The translations under genes were made by a program, and so were the position numbers. A DNA stretch of 53,532 nucleotides from Symbiodinium natans (Eukaryota > Sar > Dinophyceae > Suessiales > Symbiodiniaceae): contig CAJNDS010000029.1 in assembly GCA_905221605.1 (NCBI GenBank), forward strand, positions 197,501-251,032, in the 5' to 3' direction. Below, in pieces: positions 21,191 to 31,847 of this stretch. Each line of letters begins with the position of its first letter. Positions within the stretch are counted from its first letter, which is position 1. Under the pieces are notes generated by a model. The model was not told the DNA's origin. It saw nothing but the letters and a program-made list of their open reading frames with translations, and ran no database searches.

Positions 21191-21770
21191 TTCCGGTGCA
21201 AGGACAAAAGGATGAGAAAAGGCTGCGAGTTGAAACCGTGAACTCAGGGAACTCAGGGAACTCAGGGAACTCAGTGAGCTTTCAAGATCGTTTGCCCAAG
21301 CTTGGGTCAAAGGCCGGGTTCGCGACAAGCGGCAACCGAACACAGCGAGAATTTGTCACCTTAGCCACAGTAGAGCCGCAGTCAGCATAGGCAGTACATG
21401 GATGTATTGGGTGTGGACAGTCGTCCTTCAGGTGGCCTCGCAGCATCCATGATCCCACAAGTCCCACAACCCTACAAAGCCTACAGAGAGCTACAGAGCT
21501 TTGCCAAGAGCAAGTTGCGGCTCTCGCGGCCTTTGATGGGTGCACCGCATCTGCCGGAGCACTGGCCATGGCTGCGGCGCTTCCGGCTGACATTTGCGCA
21601 ACGCAAAAGTTGAATGCAAAGTTGAGTTGAGCAGTTGAGCTTTTTGAGCCGTTGAGCCGATGCCGCAAAACTCTGGCAGAGGTAGCTCCCTTGCGGTCGC
21701 TGACGCCGCAAGCGCAGGCCAGATGGCGCAGAAGCTGCGAGAGAGAGAGCGCCTAATCAGGGCCTAATAT
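21190..21770 (+). CDS. Possible Ala-rich exons, unknown
   Basis: About 21290-21385 reads RLPKLGSKAGFATSGNRTQR then EFVTLATVE. About 21505-21605 reads EQVAALAAFDGCTASAGALA then MAAALPADICATQKL. About 21675-21760 reads AVADAASAGQMAQKLRERER. They are helical and alanine-rich like other exons in the window, but their phases have not been joined and no family is recognised. Confidence 0.3.
21239..21278. repeat. (GGGAACTCA)n minisatellite
   Basis: About four tandem copies of the 9-base unit. Confidence 0.85.
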
Positions 21771-22700
21771 GCTTTGGAGGAACTCCTACAGCTTTCATGG
21801 CTTTCATGTCCTGCCACACCTCTTTTGTTCACATTTCTCACTCTGGCACCAGGTCTTGGGCCAAGGCAGGGGAGTTCGAGGTGAGTCAGTTCTAGGTTGA
21901 AGGCTTCTGCAGGAGCAGGTGAGAATCAACAGCTGTAATCAGTGCTCAAAGCTTATCACGAGTTTCACTAAGAGGCAAGGAGGACCCCAACTATTTCAGC
22001 ACATGGGGGCTTGATCGAAAGTCTAAATGTCCTTAGAACATTATCTAGTTCCTAGGGTTATTTGGGGAACAGGTATTCTGATCAACTACCACATACGTAT
22101 GCGCACTTCAATTCCTGCGGCTTTTGCAGAAGGTGAGTGTAGGAGGGGAGCAAACGGTGCTGTCATTGGGTGAGGTTTGTTTTCTGCCGGCCGGCCACAA
22201 CTCTCAAAGTAGCATCACCTGCATATCCCTGACTCGTGTTCGGAACGTTTCAGAACTTTCGCGCCGCCCGAACAAGCTACGATCCACTGCAGGCTTGCTC
22301 GGCTACACAGGCTCGCTGCCGGTGAGGCGGCCAGGCCGGATCGCATCCCATGGCTTGCAATGGCTTGCACGATCCTATCTGATCGTACAAGTTTTGTGTG
22401 AGCTCACGTCGGTGTTGCTTCTCAGTGCAGGCTCGGTTTCATCGGGAAGTACGACTCCGCAACATGCGATGTACCCGGGTGCCGTGAGGACACGGCGACT
22501 GCGGCGACTGACGTGAGGCCCTGGCAGACACAGAAGTTGCAAGCGTCTTTCCTGCGCAGGATTCTGCCACCCTCTGGTGCAAGTACTCCAGCCCAGCCTA
22601 GCAGCATGGCATGTCCAGCGCAGTCAGAAGTCTGTCCAAGCTGTGGATGGGACTGAGCCTCAGACACGAAGCGCATTCCGAGCCAGCGCCTATGGGAGCA
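21770..22700. other. No confident gene
   Basis: No exon chain. The piece 22124-22516 is open on the + strand but without motif. Confidence 0.35.
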
Positions 22701-22707
22701 TGCTCAG

Positions 22708-22767
22708 GTCTACATGCCTGATGCGATTTTCTGCCGACACTGTGGCCAGAAGCGTGAGGTGTTCCAG
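22708..22767 (+). CDS. Exon with zinc-ribbon-like CxxC
   Basis: Bounded by CTCAG|G and CAG|GCGGGA, the exon reads VYMPDAIFCRHCGQKREVFQ. The block FCRHCGxKR is half of a zinc ribbon. A partner CxxC (VCPSCGWD) lies upstream near 22640, but in a different frame and unconnected. Such single-exon zinc-ribbon pieces are, from memory, frequent in dinoflagellate proteins. The rest of the gene was not found. Confidence 0.45.
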
Positions 22768-22769
22768 GC

Positions 22770-24415
22770 GGGACATCCGCGCAATGCCCGCTCTGCACTG
22801 ACGATCACTGACGATCACTTGGACGTGCACGGCGCGATCGACTCCAGGCTGAAGCAAGCCCTTGCATGGGTGTGGGCCTCGCATGGCCTCTTGATGGCCT
22901 CTTGATGGCCTCCCGTTGCAAGCCCATGGAAGCCCTGTACTCCTGTACTGTGTTTCTTGTGTTTCTTGATCCTTCATTTGCTTCTCAGTTGTGTTTGAAA
23001 AAGCAGGTGGCAGTCCCATGCCCGAGGCGAGGAAGCTTAGTCACCGGAGAACGCTGTAGGTTTTGGCCTTCCAGTTTCAGTGTCGAGTGTAGCGAGTGGG
23101 AGCATCTTTGTGGGGAGTGGGTGCTTGGGCCCATGGGCTTGTTGGGGACGAGTGTTGTGCACTGTTCTCTGCGTAGTTTGTGAAGGCTTGTAACAACAAC
23201 TCATGCAAAGCTATTTGTCACCCCTCTACACCTTCGACCATTGTGGTCAGCAACTTTCGGACAGCTTTGTGATAAGTTGTCGGGAATGCTTCTACCCAAA
23301 GTCCGCAATCACAAGCCACGCAACCACTCATAAATCATTCAACGTCCACTCAATTGCCCCTCATGCAATGCGCACGCAGCAGTCCGGAAAGCCTGCCCAG
23401 CGGTGGGTAACCCTGCACAACTTTTTGGGCCTGCAGGGTGAGCCACCAGCAACTTATGAAAAATAAGAGCACCGAAATTATCCACGACTCCCATGCTTCA
23501 TCATGCAAGCCCTTGTGTCTCATCTTCATGCCTTGACCCATCTGCCTTTAAGTTGTCATGGAAGTCCTGAAGCTTCAGAAGGTGACCGTACAAGACTGGA
23601 TCCCACATTGGGAGTGAGTGGACGCTGAAAAGGTGAAGGTCGTAACCAAGGACTGTACTTTATGGAAGAAAAGGTACTATGTCTGTTGCGAAAGCAACGT
23701 GGCCCCTGCGCAAGGCTCACACATACTGCAGTGCATCTTTGAGAAAACCGCATGAACCAATGTGTGTGGGTGTGTGTGCGGGTGGGTGCGTATAGGGGTC
23801 TTCAGGATGGGGGTTTGGGCTTGCTTGCATGTTAGTGCCACGCCTGCGATGGACTGAAGCAATCTAGACGATCAACCCATTCACTTTCGTCAGAGTCCTG
23901 CTCTTAGTCACTTTTCTCGTGTAGCGAACACCCCATCTCCTGAAACCAAGCGAACCTCTAATGTCCAACAATGTTCCACAAACTGAAGATCTAGAAAAGC
24001 AGACGTCAACTCAGACGATGAGAACATGAGCAAAGGGTGTCCCATTTCAGTCACGAGACGGACCCGAAAACGCCTCGTCAACACTATCCACTGACCCACA
24101 GGAAGACATGTAGCGTCGAAAGATTTCAATGCTACAGCCATGCAAGATGTCCCAGTTTGCTTTTCGGTTTCTTCCCGTTTGCGGTTTCGTCTTCACCACA
24201 CGCCCTTCACCTTCAGAAGGCGGCTGCATTCTCAGGCCAGAACCCAATCAGGGAATGCCTCACTATAGTCACAGGGCCTTGAAGCCCCAAAAGGGAGTGA
24301 ACTCTGAATAACCACGGGGCCTGTGTCCAACGGCTATACAAATATGGGGAGGGTGTGTGTTCCCACGTAGTCTCATTTACTTTCGACTTCAGCTGAATCC
24401 CATAAGATTTGAAAA
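22770..24415. other. No confident gene; microsatellite
   Basis: It contains a (GTGTGTGGG)-like tract at about 23759-23790. Open frames on both strands are short and motif-free. Confidence 0.35.
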
Positions 24416-25057
24416 ATGATGGTTGTAGCCGAAGGCCTGACCAGTCCGTCAGCTCCCAGTGGCTTGAAGTCTGCAGGGAAACCTGCGCTGTATTTCGAAG
24501 GTGAGAGCACCTCCAACATTGGACTCCCAAAATGAACCGTTCTCGCAGATGAAGAATTGCTGTGTCCAAAGACAGGCTTCGAGGCGACGCTAGTGGACTC
24601 TCATGTGAGGTCGTTCCTGTCGACTTGGAGTCCTCAGGAAAAGTCCCCCGAAACTGCTCGACACAAGAAGACCTTCGCAAACCGAGTATGGGACGCCCGT
24701 TTACAGAAGGGCTCGAGCCGGGGTATTCTCAAACTTGGAGGTGTATGGGGATGGCTTCGTTTATGGCTCGGGTGGGGGCCCCATCCGCTTTCGCACTACC
24801 ATGGTGTCGTGAGTCCTGCGTGTGGCGAGACACCAGGTGCGACAAGCCCCTTTCCTGCCAGAGCCTCTGTGCTCTTCTTCAAAGCACTTCGATTGAGTTG
24901 GTGCCTGCAAGGCCTATTCATCTGCCGAGCCACTCCCAGTTTATGCCTCCGCATCAGGTCGGAGAGAAGTTTCTTTGTGAATGGCGTTCCGCAAGCCCTT
25001 GCGGCCTTCGCGCGAGGCACCGCGAGCCCGCTTCCAGCTGCCCGGAGCTCTAGTTGA
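24416..25057 (+). CDS. Two-exon gene model, unknown
   Basis: Exon 1, 24416-24502, reads MMVVAEGLTSPSAPSGLKSA, then GKPALYFE, and ends GAAG before a GTGAGAG donor. The acceptor CTCGCAG at 24549 opens exon 2, which keeps the frame and reads DEELLCPKTGFEATLVDSHV and on to a stop at 25055-25057, for about 195 codons in all. A second frame over the same DNA (24562-25053, 163 codons, containing EVVPVDLESSGKVPRNCSTQ) is equally long and reads at least as protein-like, so the coding frame is not certain. No domain is recognised. Confidence 0.35.
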
Positions 25058-25213
25058 GGCTGCTGGCAGTTCGTGGATTCGTGGTCTTTCTCGCGTGCAA
25101 AAGCTGCTCTGGGACGTCTGAGGCCTACGCGAGTGAGGCTGTGGCAGCGTACGGTGCGTCAGGTGTTGCTCTCAGATCCCGAGCCGGCACATCACAACTT
25201 CAACATGGAAGCA

Positions 25214-25302
25214 TATGGAGAATATATACTTGTATATATATACATATCCATATATGCACATATATGTATATGTGTATACATAATACATAGATATATATAT
25301 AT
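25214..25302. repeat. TATA/CATA microsatellite
   Basis: An imperfect TATA, CATA and TGTA dinucleotide-like tract ending in ATATATATATAT, which stands out in otherwise GC-moderate DNA. Confidence 0.85.
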
Positions 25303-26021
25303 GATAACATGAAAAGTCCTAAGGGCCTTGCGAAGGTCGCACAGATCAGATTCCGAATACTGAGGCGCTGCCAGTTCGATGCCTCCCAGGGCAGCTTGAC
25401 CGCACTGACCACATCGGCCCCGTAGTTCAGTGATGTGCTGTGGGCACCACGCAGAAATCGCGGAAATCCTAGGAGAGTGGAACCAAGACTCGGGCACGTC
25501 TGAATACTTCTTCTATCTTCTTCTTAAACGGCGCACCTTTGGCCAATCATGAGCTCAGGTCATCGGCACAAAGTTGTCGCCACCCGCTTACTGTTCGTCC
25601 GGTGTGGCTCCTATGCCCTATGCCGTGCTTTGTTTGAGTACGGACGCTGAAGTATGAACTCTGGATACAGTGGCCGGAGGTTCTATGGCAGGCATGGTAG
25701 CTGGTCCGGTGCGAGGCTAAAATGCGCTCGACCGGAAAAAAATCAAAGCCCTCGGGCCTTCCCACCCAAGCTGAAAGGCCATGTTGATGGAGCCGACGGC
25801 CGTAGCCAATCAGCCTGTGTCTAAGTCCTGGATCTCAGCGGCCTCCAGATTTCGACTTGCAGTGCATTTTGGAGTGGGTTGCGGTCTCCAGTTTTGAAGG
25901 TGCACTGCGCCTGTATCGATCTCGGTACCAGCTGGTTCATCGTGCGCGGGCGTTTCGACGGACCTCAGCTGTTTCCGAGTAAGACCGGATGCATTGCGAG
26001 CCGATGGTAGCTGGTAGCAAC

Positions 26022-26042
26022 TACCGCCCCCAGAGGGCGGTA
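26022..26042. other. 8-bp perfect hairpin
   Basis: TACCGCCC pairs with GGGCGGTA across a 5-base loop (CCAGA). No T-run follows and its role is unknown. Confidence 0.6.
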
Positions 26043-27479
26043 ACAGGATGTTCTGTTCCCGTTTTATCTAGCTTGAGCTCATCGAGATGTCTGTCACTGT
26101 GTGCAACAAGGAACTGATGAGAGACAGTGCTTTTTACATCGAGAGATGTCGCAAACCTTTGAGGGTGCATCAGGGTAGTGCTGAGTTCCAGATGAAGCCA
26201 AACATTGTCAGGAGGCGCCCGCCGCAACACTCTCTGCAGTCTCCAATGCAGTATCCTCCAATGGGCACCTTGCTCGGAGCCATGACCTGCTTACATCTGC
26301 TTACCTTGTGTCCTTGGGCAGCATCTTGCTCCTTCTACCAAAGACCAATGATTCTTGCACAAGTTTGTACCAATGTCCACCAAAGATGTGAGGTACGCGT
26401 CCACAAGGATTCCGTCCTACGCGCCTGCCGTGCCCGCAGTGCAGGCATTCGGGGAGCCCTCTGAACAGCACATCAATAGCTCTGAGGGCTCCGAGGCTCT
26501 GAGGCTCCAAGGCAGGGCCTCGATGCGTACTCTGAAGCAAAAAGGTGGCGGGGGGAGCTTCGTGTTTGCTGCCGGTTTCTTACCACCGCGTGTCTTTTGT
26601 CGCGTTGTCAGTTTTGCCCCGCAACAGTGTGGGCTGACGGCTAGCTTCCAGCTCTCAGGCCGTCCGTCATAGCGAACACAAGGGCGTCTTTGCCTGCTAT
26701 ACCAATCAGGCACACATCTCTGTGAGAATGCTACGGCACCGGAGACGCCTGCAAACAGGGAGCATGTGTGAGAGTTGAAGAGCAGCTGGTTGCAGCTAAG
26801 CTGAATCTTTGTAACTCTTCGAGGGTGTTACAATCATGCGCCTTCTTGCCATCTCCAATGTTGTTCCCCACGCGCTGACATTGAGACATACCTACAAGAA
26901 CAGGTATAGCGTTGAGTCGCCAACAATGGCCAGGGCTTGGCTCTCAGATGTAGCTCTTTGGACATCTTGTTGTGCATGTGCACGTAAGAGCAGGGCAAGG
27001 AAGCGAAGACGACTTTGTGTCCTTCCCTGTGGAACTCACAACCATGTCGACTGTCGAGCCACGTGTGAAAGCTGGGCCATGATCGTCTTACCATAAGTAT
27101 GCGGTTGTGGGTCGGGCAACGTACCGAGCACAATGATTGTAGCCTAGAAGCGACCACAAAAAGGCAAGAGCACCGTTCGAGGCTGCAGATGACAACCGCC
27201 GCAAGGTACAACATGTGGCTTCCACCCCAGTGGCACCCAAAAAGCACCAATGCTGCACGGGGGCGTAGGTCGACATGAAAAGGTATCCCAGCCGTCTGCT
27301 GACTGAACAAAGCACACGCGTACGTCGCCGTTGTCGTCTGGACCGATGGGATCTTCATCACTCTTATGTCGCTGTCCGATGCAGCCGGTGAACCCTCTCC
27401 TGACTTGATGGGCTGAGTGTTGCTGTGATATTTGTACATAAGCATCGAGTTTCTTCAGACCGAGTCCAGCTTGTGCATG

Positions 27480-29405
27480 CGAGGCCCCACTCTCAGGGAG
27501 CTCGACTCCAGTGGTGCCCCAATGGGGAGCAGTAACGCCGGGAATGCCCTTGCCAGCTGCACCGGCCATGGCTCTGGGAGCTGTAGCTCGGCATATGTTG
27601 GGAGCTTGGGGGTGCCGCCTCACGCCTGTGTAGACTGGAGGCTCAGAGAGGATCCTGTAGCCGTACCGTCACCCAAGGCCCCCCAAGGCGACACTTGCGC
27701 CATCTTGTGCCCCAAAGCAAAGGAGCCGCCGGCGCCGGTGGAACCGCAGGTGCCTCCAAGTCTCACGGCAGGCCCTCGCAAAAAATCGGTCGATAGGGTT
27801 TGATAGGGTTTAGGGCCAAGCTTAGGGCCGGTGGAAGGATGCTTGTTTTGCGCTCCTTGCGGTCTCCACAGGACTTCCAGATCCCACATCGATCGAGCGA
27901 CAAAAGAGCGCTTATGCTCGGGGGCTGGACGATCAGCTGAAGTCAGGGAGCTTAGAATGGACGATGTGCGCTGAACGTGGATGGTGGGGGACATGTAGCT
28001 GAGCCACCCTGAAGTGAGGCATGGAACAGAAGTTCTTGCACAACAACTGAAGCAACAGTCTGACAACTTGTTCGCTGTCAGCGCCTTGCACTGTTGACTT
28101 TGGACGCCATACCACGGCATACCAACGCATCGCTGCCTTGACCTAGATGGGAGATCAGCGGAAGAGGCAGTATGCTTTGCAGGCCAGCAGTTGCGTTTAT
28201 CCCGGTTGCATACAGCGCAGCGGCGCAGCATTCTGAGACTGTTTTGAGCAAAGTCCCGGCGACAGGTGGACCAGGAGATAAAGCAGCGAGCTGTGGTCTT
28301 AATTGTCGGAAATTTTGCTGTCAAGCTCAGCATGTGGCAGTTCCCAGGAAATGGAACTGGCACAGCAGCACAATGAGCCGGGCACGCGGGCTTCTGACAT
28401 GAGGTGTGGATGGATGTGTGGATATGTGCGTCTGTGGGCTGAGGCAATTGCTATTGCTTCAGCAGGCTGCGCAGCAGCAGAAGTCTGCCTTGGAGCACCA
28501 GGCCGTTGAGTAGTTGGGTTTGTAGTCATTTACCCCGGTGCATGTCAGACATGTGACATTGTCGGAGTGAGCTACATAGCTCCCTCGCCTTGGTTGCACT
28601 GCTTCGCGTAAAGCAAGTGTACGGTCTAGAGGGTGAACCTCGGTGTGGGCATTATCCAGTGCGAAGATGCAGGCGAATGCATTGCTCCTGGAGTACAACC
28701 AGAAGAAAGCGCAGGAGGACCTGTCAGACCGCCTCTTCCCTCCTCTTCCGGCACTGGACGAAGCTTGCGAGTTTTTAGGATTTGGCCCTCCAGCAATACC
28801 AGTTTCAGAAGCAGCAGTACGAGGCAGTCAGGGACTGTAGGGTTGCAGCATGTTGCAGATCATCACAGCCAGTCTCGTTCTCGGACTCCTAATCTGAACT
28901 GCAGACGCAGCTCCAGTACAACGACGAAATGAAGGAGCTGCAGGCATGTGCCTTTCTCCTGTCGTTGAAGCCAGCGCAGATTCCATCGGTTTCTTTAGGC
29001 CCAGCAGCAGGCAGCAACTGCCCAGGCTCTTCACTTTTCCTGGTTCTGCCTTGAGCCACAGGGCAATGATGGGCAATGTCTGACTGGTGGAAGGTAGCTC
29101 AGCAGCGCGCCTTCATAGCGCAGCAAGCGGCGCTCCACTCAATTCGTCATCCGCCGCCTGTAGCATCCTTGGCACAGTTCTTGTGGAAACACGAGGTACA
29201 AGCGTCGCAGCAGGCGGCAGTCACAGCTCAGCAGGCGAGGCATGCTTTAACCTAACACACACACACAGACACACACGGCTTTTTTTAGGCTTAGAGCTGT
29301 CGAAAGGTCAGAACCAATCGCGCGGCAGGCGAGCGGCTAAGCGGAGAGTATGACTGAGAGCATGGCTTTTAACCTTCCAGCTCCCGGCGTCGCCACATTC
29401 TGCTA
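27480..29405 (+). CDS. Gln-rich coiled-coil protein, about 11 exons
   Basis: A chain of small exons all reads as Gln/Ala/Leu-rich helix on the + strand. 27872 to about 27951: DPTSIERQKSAYARGLDDQL. 28032-28088: VLAQQLKQQSDNLFAVSAL. 28266-28286: VDQEIKQ. 28345-28377: QEMELAQQHNE. 28448-28510: LLLLQQAAQQQKSALEHQAV. 28669 to about 28760: MQANALLLEYNQKKAQEDLS. 28791-28836: QQYQFQKQQYEAVRDC. 28900-28943: LQTQLQYNDEMKELQ. 28999-29033: AQQQAATAQAL. 29094-29250: VAQQRAFIAQQAALHS and VQASQQAAVTAQQARHAL. 29363-29405: AFNLPAPGVATFC and stop. A Pro-rich 5' exon (27480 to about 27790) may supply the N-terminus. From memory this resembles a conserved Gln-rich protein common in dinoflagellate transcriptomes. 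Its function is unknown. Opposite-strand open frames here are shadows. Confidence 0.65.
29253..29279. repeat. (CA)n microsatellite
   Basis: A CA run in the intron before the last exon of the Gln-rich gene. Confidence 0.85.
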
Positions 29406-30967
29406 GGTCCTCCCGGTCCTCCCCTGCCCATTGCACTCAGTGCGGGATCGTGCGCATTCACTGGGCTTTACCGGCAGATAGCAACAGCACGGGGTGCAAG
29501 AGGACGAACGATGATTATGCTGCCACTGCAATCGAGTTGCATGGTGCCTGCACACTTCTGTCATAGTTTCGGAGGTACTCGCTCCCTGGTGTTTCGGGAC
29601 CCTGTGCTGCCTCAGCGCCCATGTGCTGCTCTCAGCACTTGCCTCCCGCTATGAAGCGCAGCAGTGAAATGGTCAAAGGGAGAAAGGTTGAACAGTTTCT
29701 TGATGAATGCTCAATTACGTAAAGGACAGCACAATGCCCACAGGCGTGAGCTGGTGGGCAGACTTCCAGCAGTTTCGCAGGCTGCGTGGGTTGTTTCATG
29801 TTGTGTGTCAGCCTGCTCTCATTCAGTGCCAGGCAGCCGGTGTCGTACAGGACGAGGCCAGCTGGTCGTTGAGACAAGGCAAATAAGGCCGCTCATGATT
29901 TCACGTGGCTACTTGCCTCCTGAGGCTTCCCTGTCTTGGCAGAGAGCCGACAGCTTAAGCTGGCGCTGCACTTCTTGAAGTCCGAGGTTTTGGGTGCGGA
30001 ACCTCTGGGAAAACCAGCCCCCAAGGCCTGGCAGAGTCGGCCAGTCTGATTCCAAAACCTGGCAGGCCGGGCTGGTCTTGTGCAGATTCAGGATGCATGG
30101 GCATGGGATGGTCCAGGTACATGGCAACAGCCATGAGAGTGCTTGTGAATCGGAGCCACAAAGCATCGGTGCAATGGGCAAGTACGCCGCAAAGAAGATG
30201 CATTGTGGCTCGGATCTTCACGGTTAGAACATTAGGCAAATGCTAGTTCTTTGCGCGTTCAGATCTTTGAGGCTCTATTGTCCTCTTGCCAATGCATCGC
30301 AAGTGGAGGCTTTCGGTACAAAATGGGAGCGAGCTTGGATGAGGTCGCCTGTGTTTTTAATTCGTGTTCAGACTTCCTGCAGCGCCATCTCGATACCCCT
30401 GGCTCAAACAGAGGGCTGCAAATCACAGGCATCACAGGATGCAGCCATGGGAGCGTAGTGAAGTCGGAGACGCCAGGCCGGCACCTTCTGTCAGCAGCCG
30501 CGGTACCTTTGCAGACCCCCTCCTCTCACCATCTGATTCCAAGCAGCAATTGGATCTGTTCAGCAAGAAAGAGATGCAACGCTTCAAGTTTCAAAGTACT
30601 TGCACATTCAGAATCAGCATACAGTATACAGCGATGCGACGGATCATGTACGGACGAAACCTGCAGTGGACACTTTCGAGCCGTGTTCTGAAGAGAAGAT
30701 GTGCGGCCGTGTCTGGCAGTTGAGAAGTTGGAGACAAAGTCTATGGAATAAATGAAACAGGCATTGACGCCAGTGATCGTAAACTACATGAGCCAGCGGT
30801 CAAGATCTAAGCTACATCTTCGCAATGGAAAGGATGTGATTTCAATTGTACAAGTTGTTGCCCATCATTCTGCATGAGCTTTCGAGTTGGCAAGACTTTG
30901 AGCATTCGGATGTGCTTGCCGAGCCAACACAAAGCTGGCAGACACCCGAACTTGGCTTCAGGATCCC
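29406..30967. other. Intergenic, possibly small exons
   Basis: Exon-like pieces ESRQLKLALHFLKSEVLGAE (about 29943-30003) and LLSPSDSKQQLDLFSKKEMQ (about 30520-30580) are seen on the + strand, but they do not chain. The segment ends just before the ATG of the cold-shock-domain gene. Confidence 0.35.
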
Positions 30968-31429
30968 ATGGCGCAGTACACCGGATTCGTGAAGTGCGAC
31001 CCCCGAAAGGCTGAGAGGATAGAGGGATGTCAGGTAGTTACCTCAACCCGTCAGGTCCTACAATGAAGCCAAAGGCCCGCACCACAGGATTTCAAACGGA
31101 TTGAGTTTTTGTTGTCCCAATTCTTCCGAGGCTGGGGCTTTATTGAGTGTCCTCAGACACATGCCATCTACGGCAAGGCCCCCTTGATTCCTGGAAAACA
31201 ACCCGGCAGCAGTTCCTTGCAACCCAATACCACTGCAGGACATCTTCGTGTTGAGGAGTGCGCTGCAGGGCGGTGGTCAGGGTGACCAGGTCGGTCCGGA
31301 AGTCGAAAACGTGTTTTTTTTTTTTTTTTGTTGTTTTGTTGTTGGGTTTTTGGGAGTTTGGGGGCGAGATCCGGCGAGTCCTGGAGAGGTCATGTTTAGC
31401 GTGATGGACAGCGGGCGAGGACCACAGGC
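30968..31429 (+). CDS. Cold-shock domain A, five exons
   Basis: Exon 1, 30968-30993, starts ATG and reads MAQYTGFV plus AA. The intron starts GTGCGA and ends TCAG. Exon 2, 31055-31074, completes KSYNEAK plus G. The intron 31075-31130 is only 56 bases with a GC donor. Exon 3, 31131-31177, reads WGFIECPQTHAIYGK. The intron 31178-31238, 61 bases, also has a GC donor. Exon 4, 31239 to about 31268, reads DIFVLRSALQ. Exon 5, about 31370-31429, reads SPGEVMFSVMDSGRGPQA. All junctions through exon 4 preserve frame. The joined protein has the full CSD order: GFVKSYNEAKGWGFIE, then DIFVLRS, then a V-x-F strand, then GPQA. The T-run at 31313-31329 lies in the last intron. Confidence 0.8.
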
Positions 31430-31801
31430 CCGGCTCAGAGACAGTGCCAAGAAGTTCGCTGGCAGGGCCAAGTTCTCTTGGATTCAGCGATAAATATGTA
31501 TCTTTTATATGTGTATCGCATGTGGATATATGTATACATCTATGTGTGTGTACACACCTGTACCATGTATCCGATCTGACGCAGAAGTTTCTGACAAGTT
31601 TGGAGGGGACCACTAAGGCTGTGAGGGGGCGGTGGTCAACGAAGAAAACATACCTGCAGTTTTCCAGGTCAAAGATTCCCTTGGACTAGCACGAAACAAG
31701 CTCGTCGTGCCATTCGCACACCTTCCTCTTTCTCTCTTGTCTCTCCACGACTGCTATTCAATCAGTTCGTGCAAAGCCAATGTGTGTGTGTGTGTGTGTG
31801 T

Positions 31802-31847
<46 letters not shown>

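Larger units (their letters stand above)
25060..27430. other. Mostly non-coding, no confident gene
   Basis: It holds an AT microsatellite at 25214-25302 and a small perfect hairpin at 26022-26042. A 203-codon frame on the opposite strand (26834-27445) and several + strand frames have no motif, and I do not call them. Confidence 0.35.

Noticed and set aside
26834-27445. 203-codon - strand frame
   Set aside because: No motif and no splice context; its composition resembles neighbouring non-coding DNA.
27795-27825. TTTAGGG-like words, as in telomeric repeats
   Set aside because: Only two or three imperfect copies, with no array.
27620-28447. 275-codon open frame on the - strand
   Set aside because: It is the reverse of the Gln-rich exons and has no recognisable domain.
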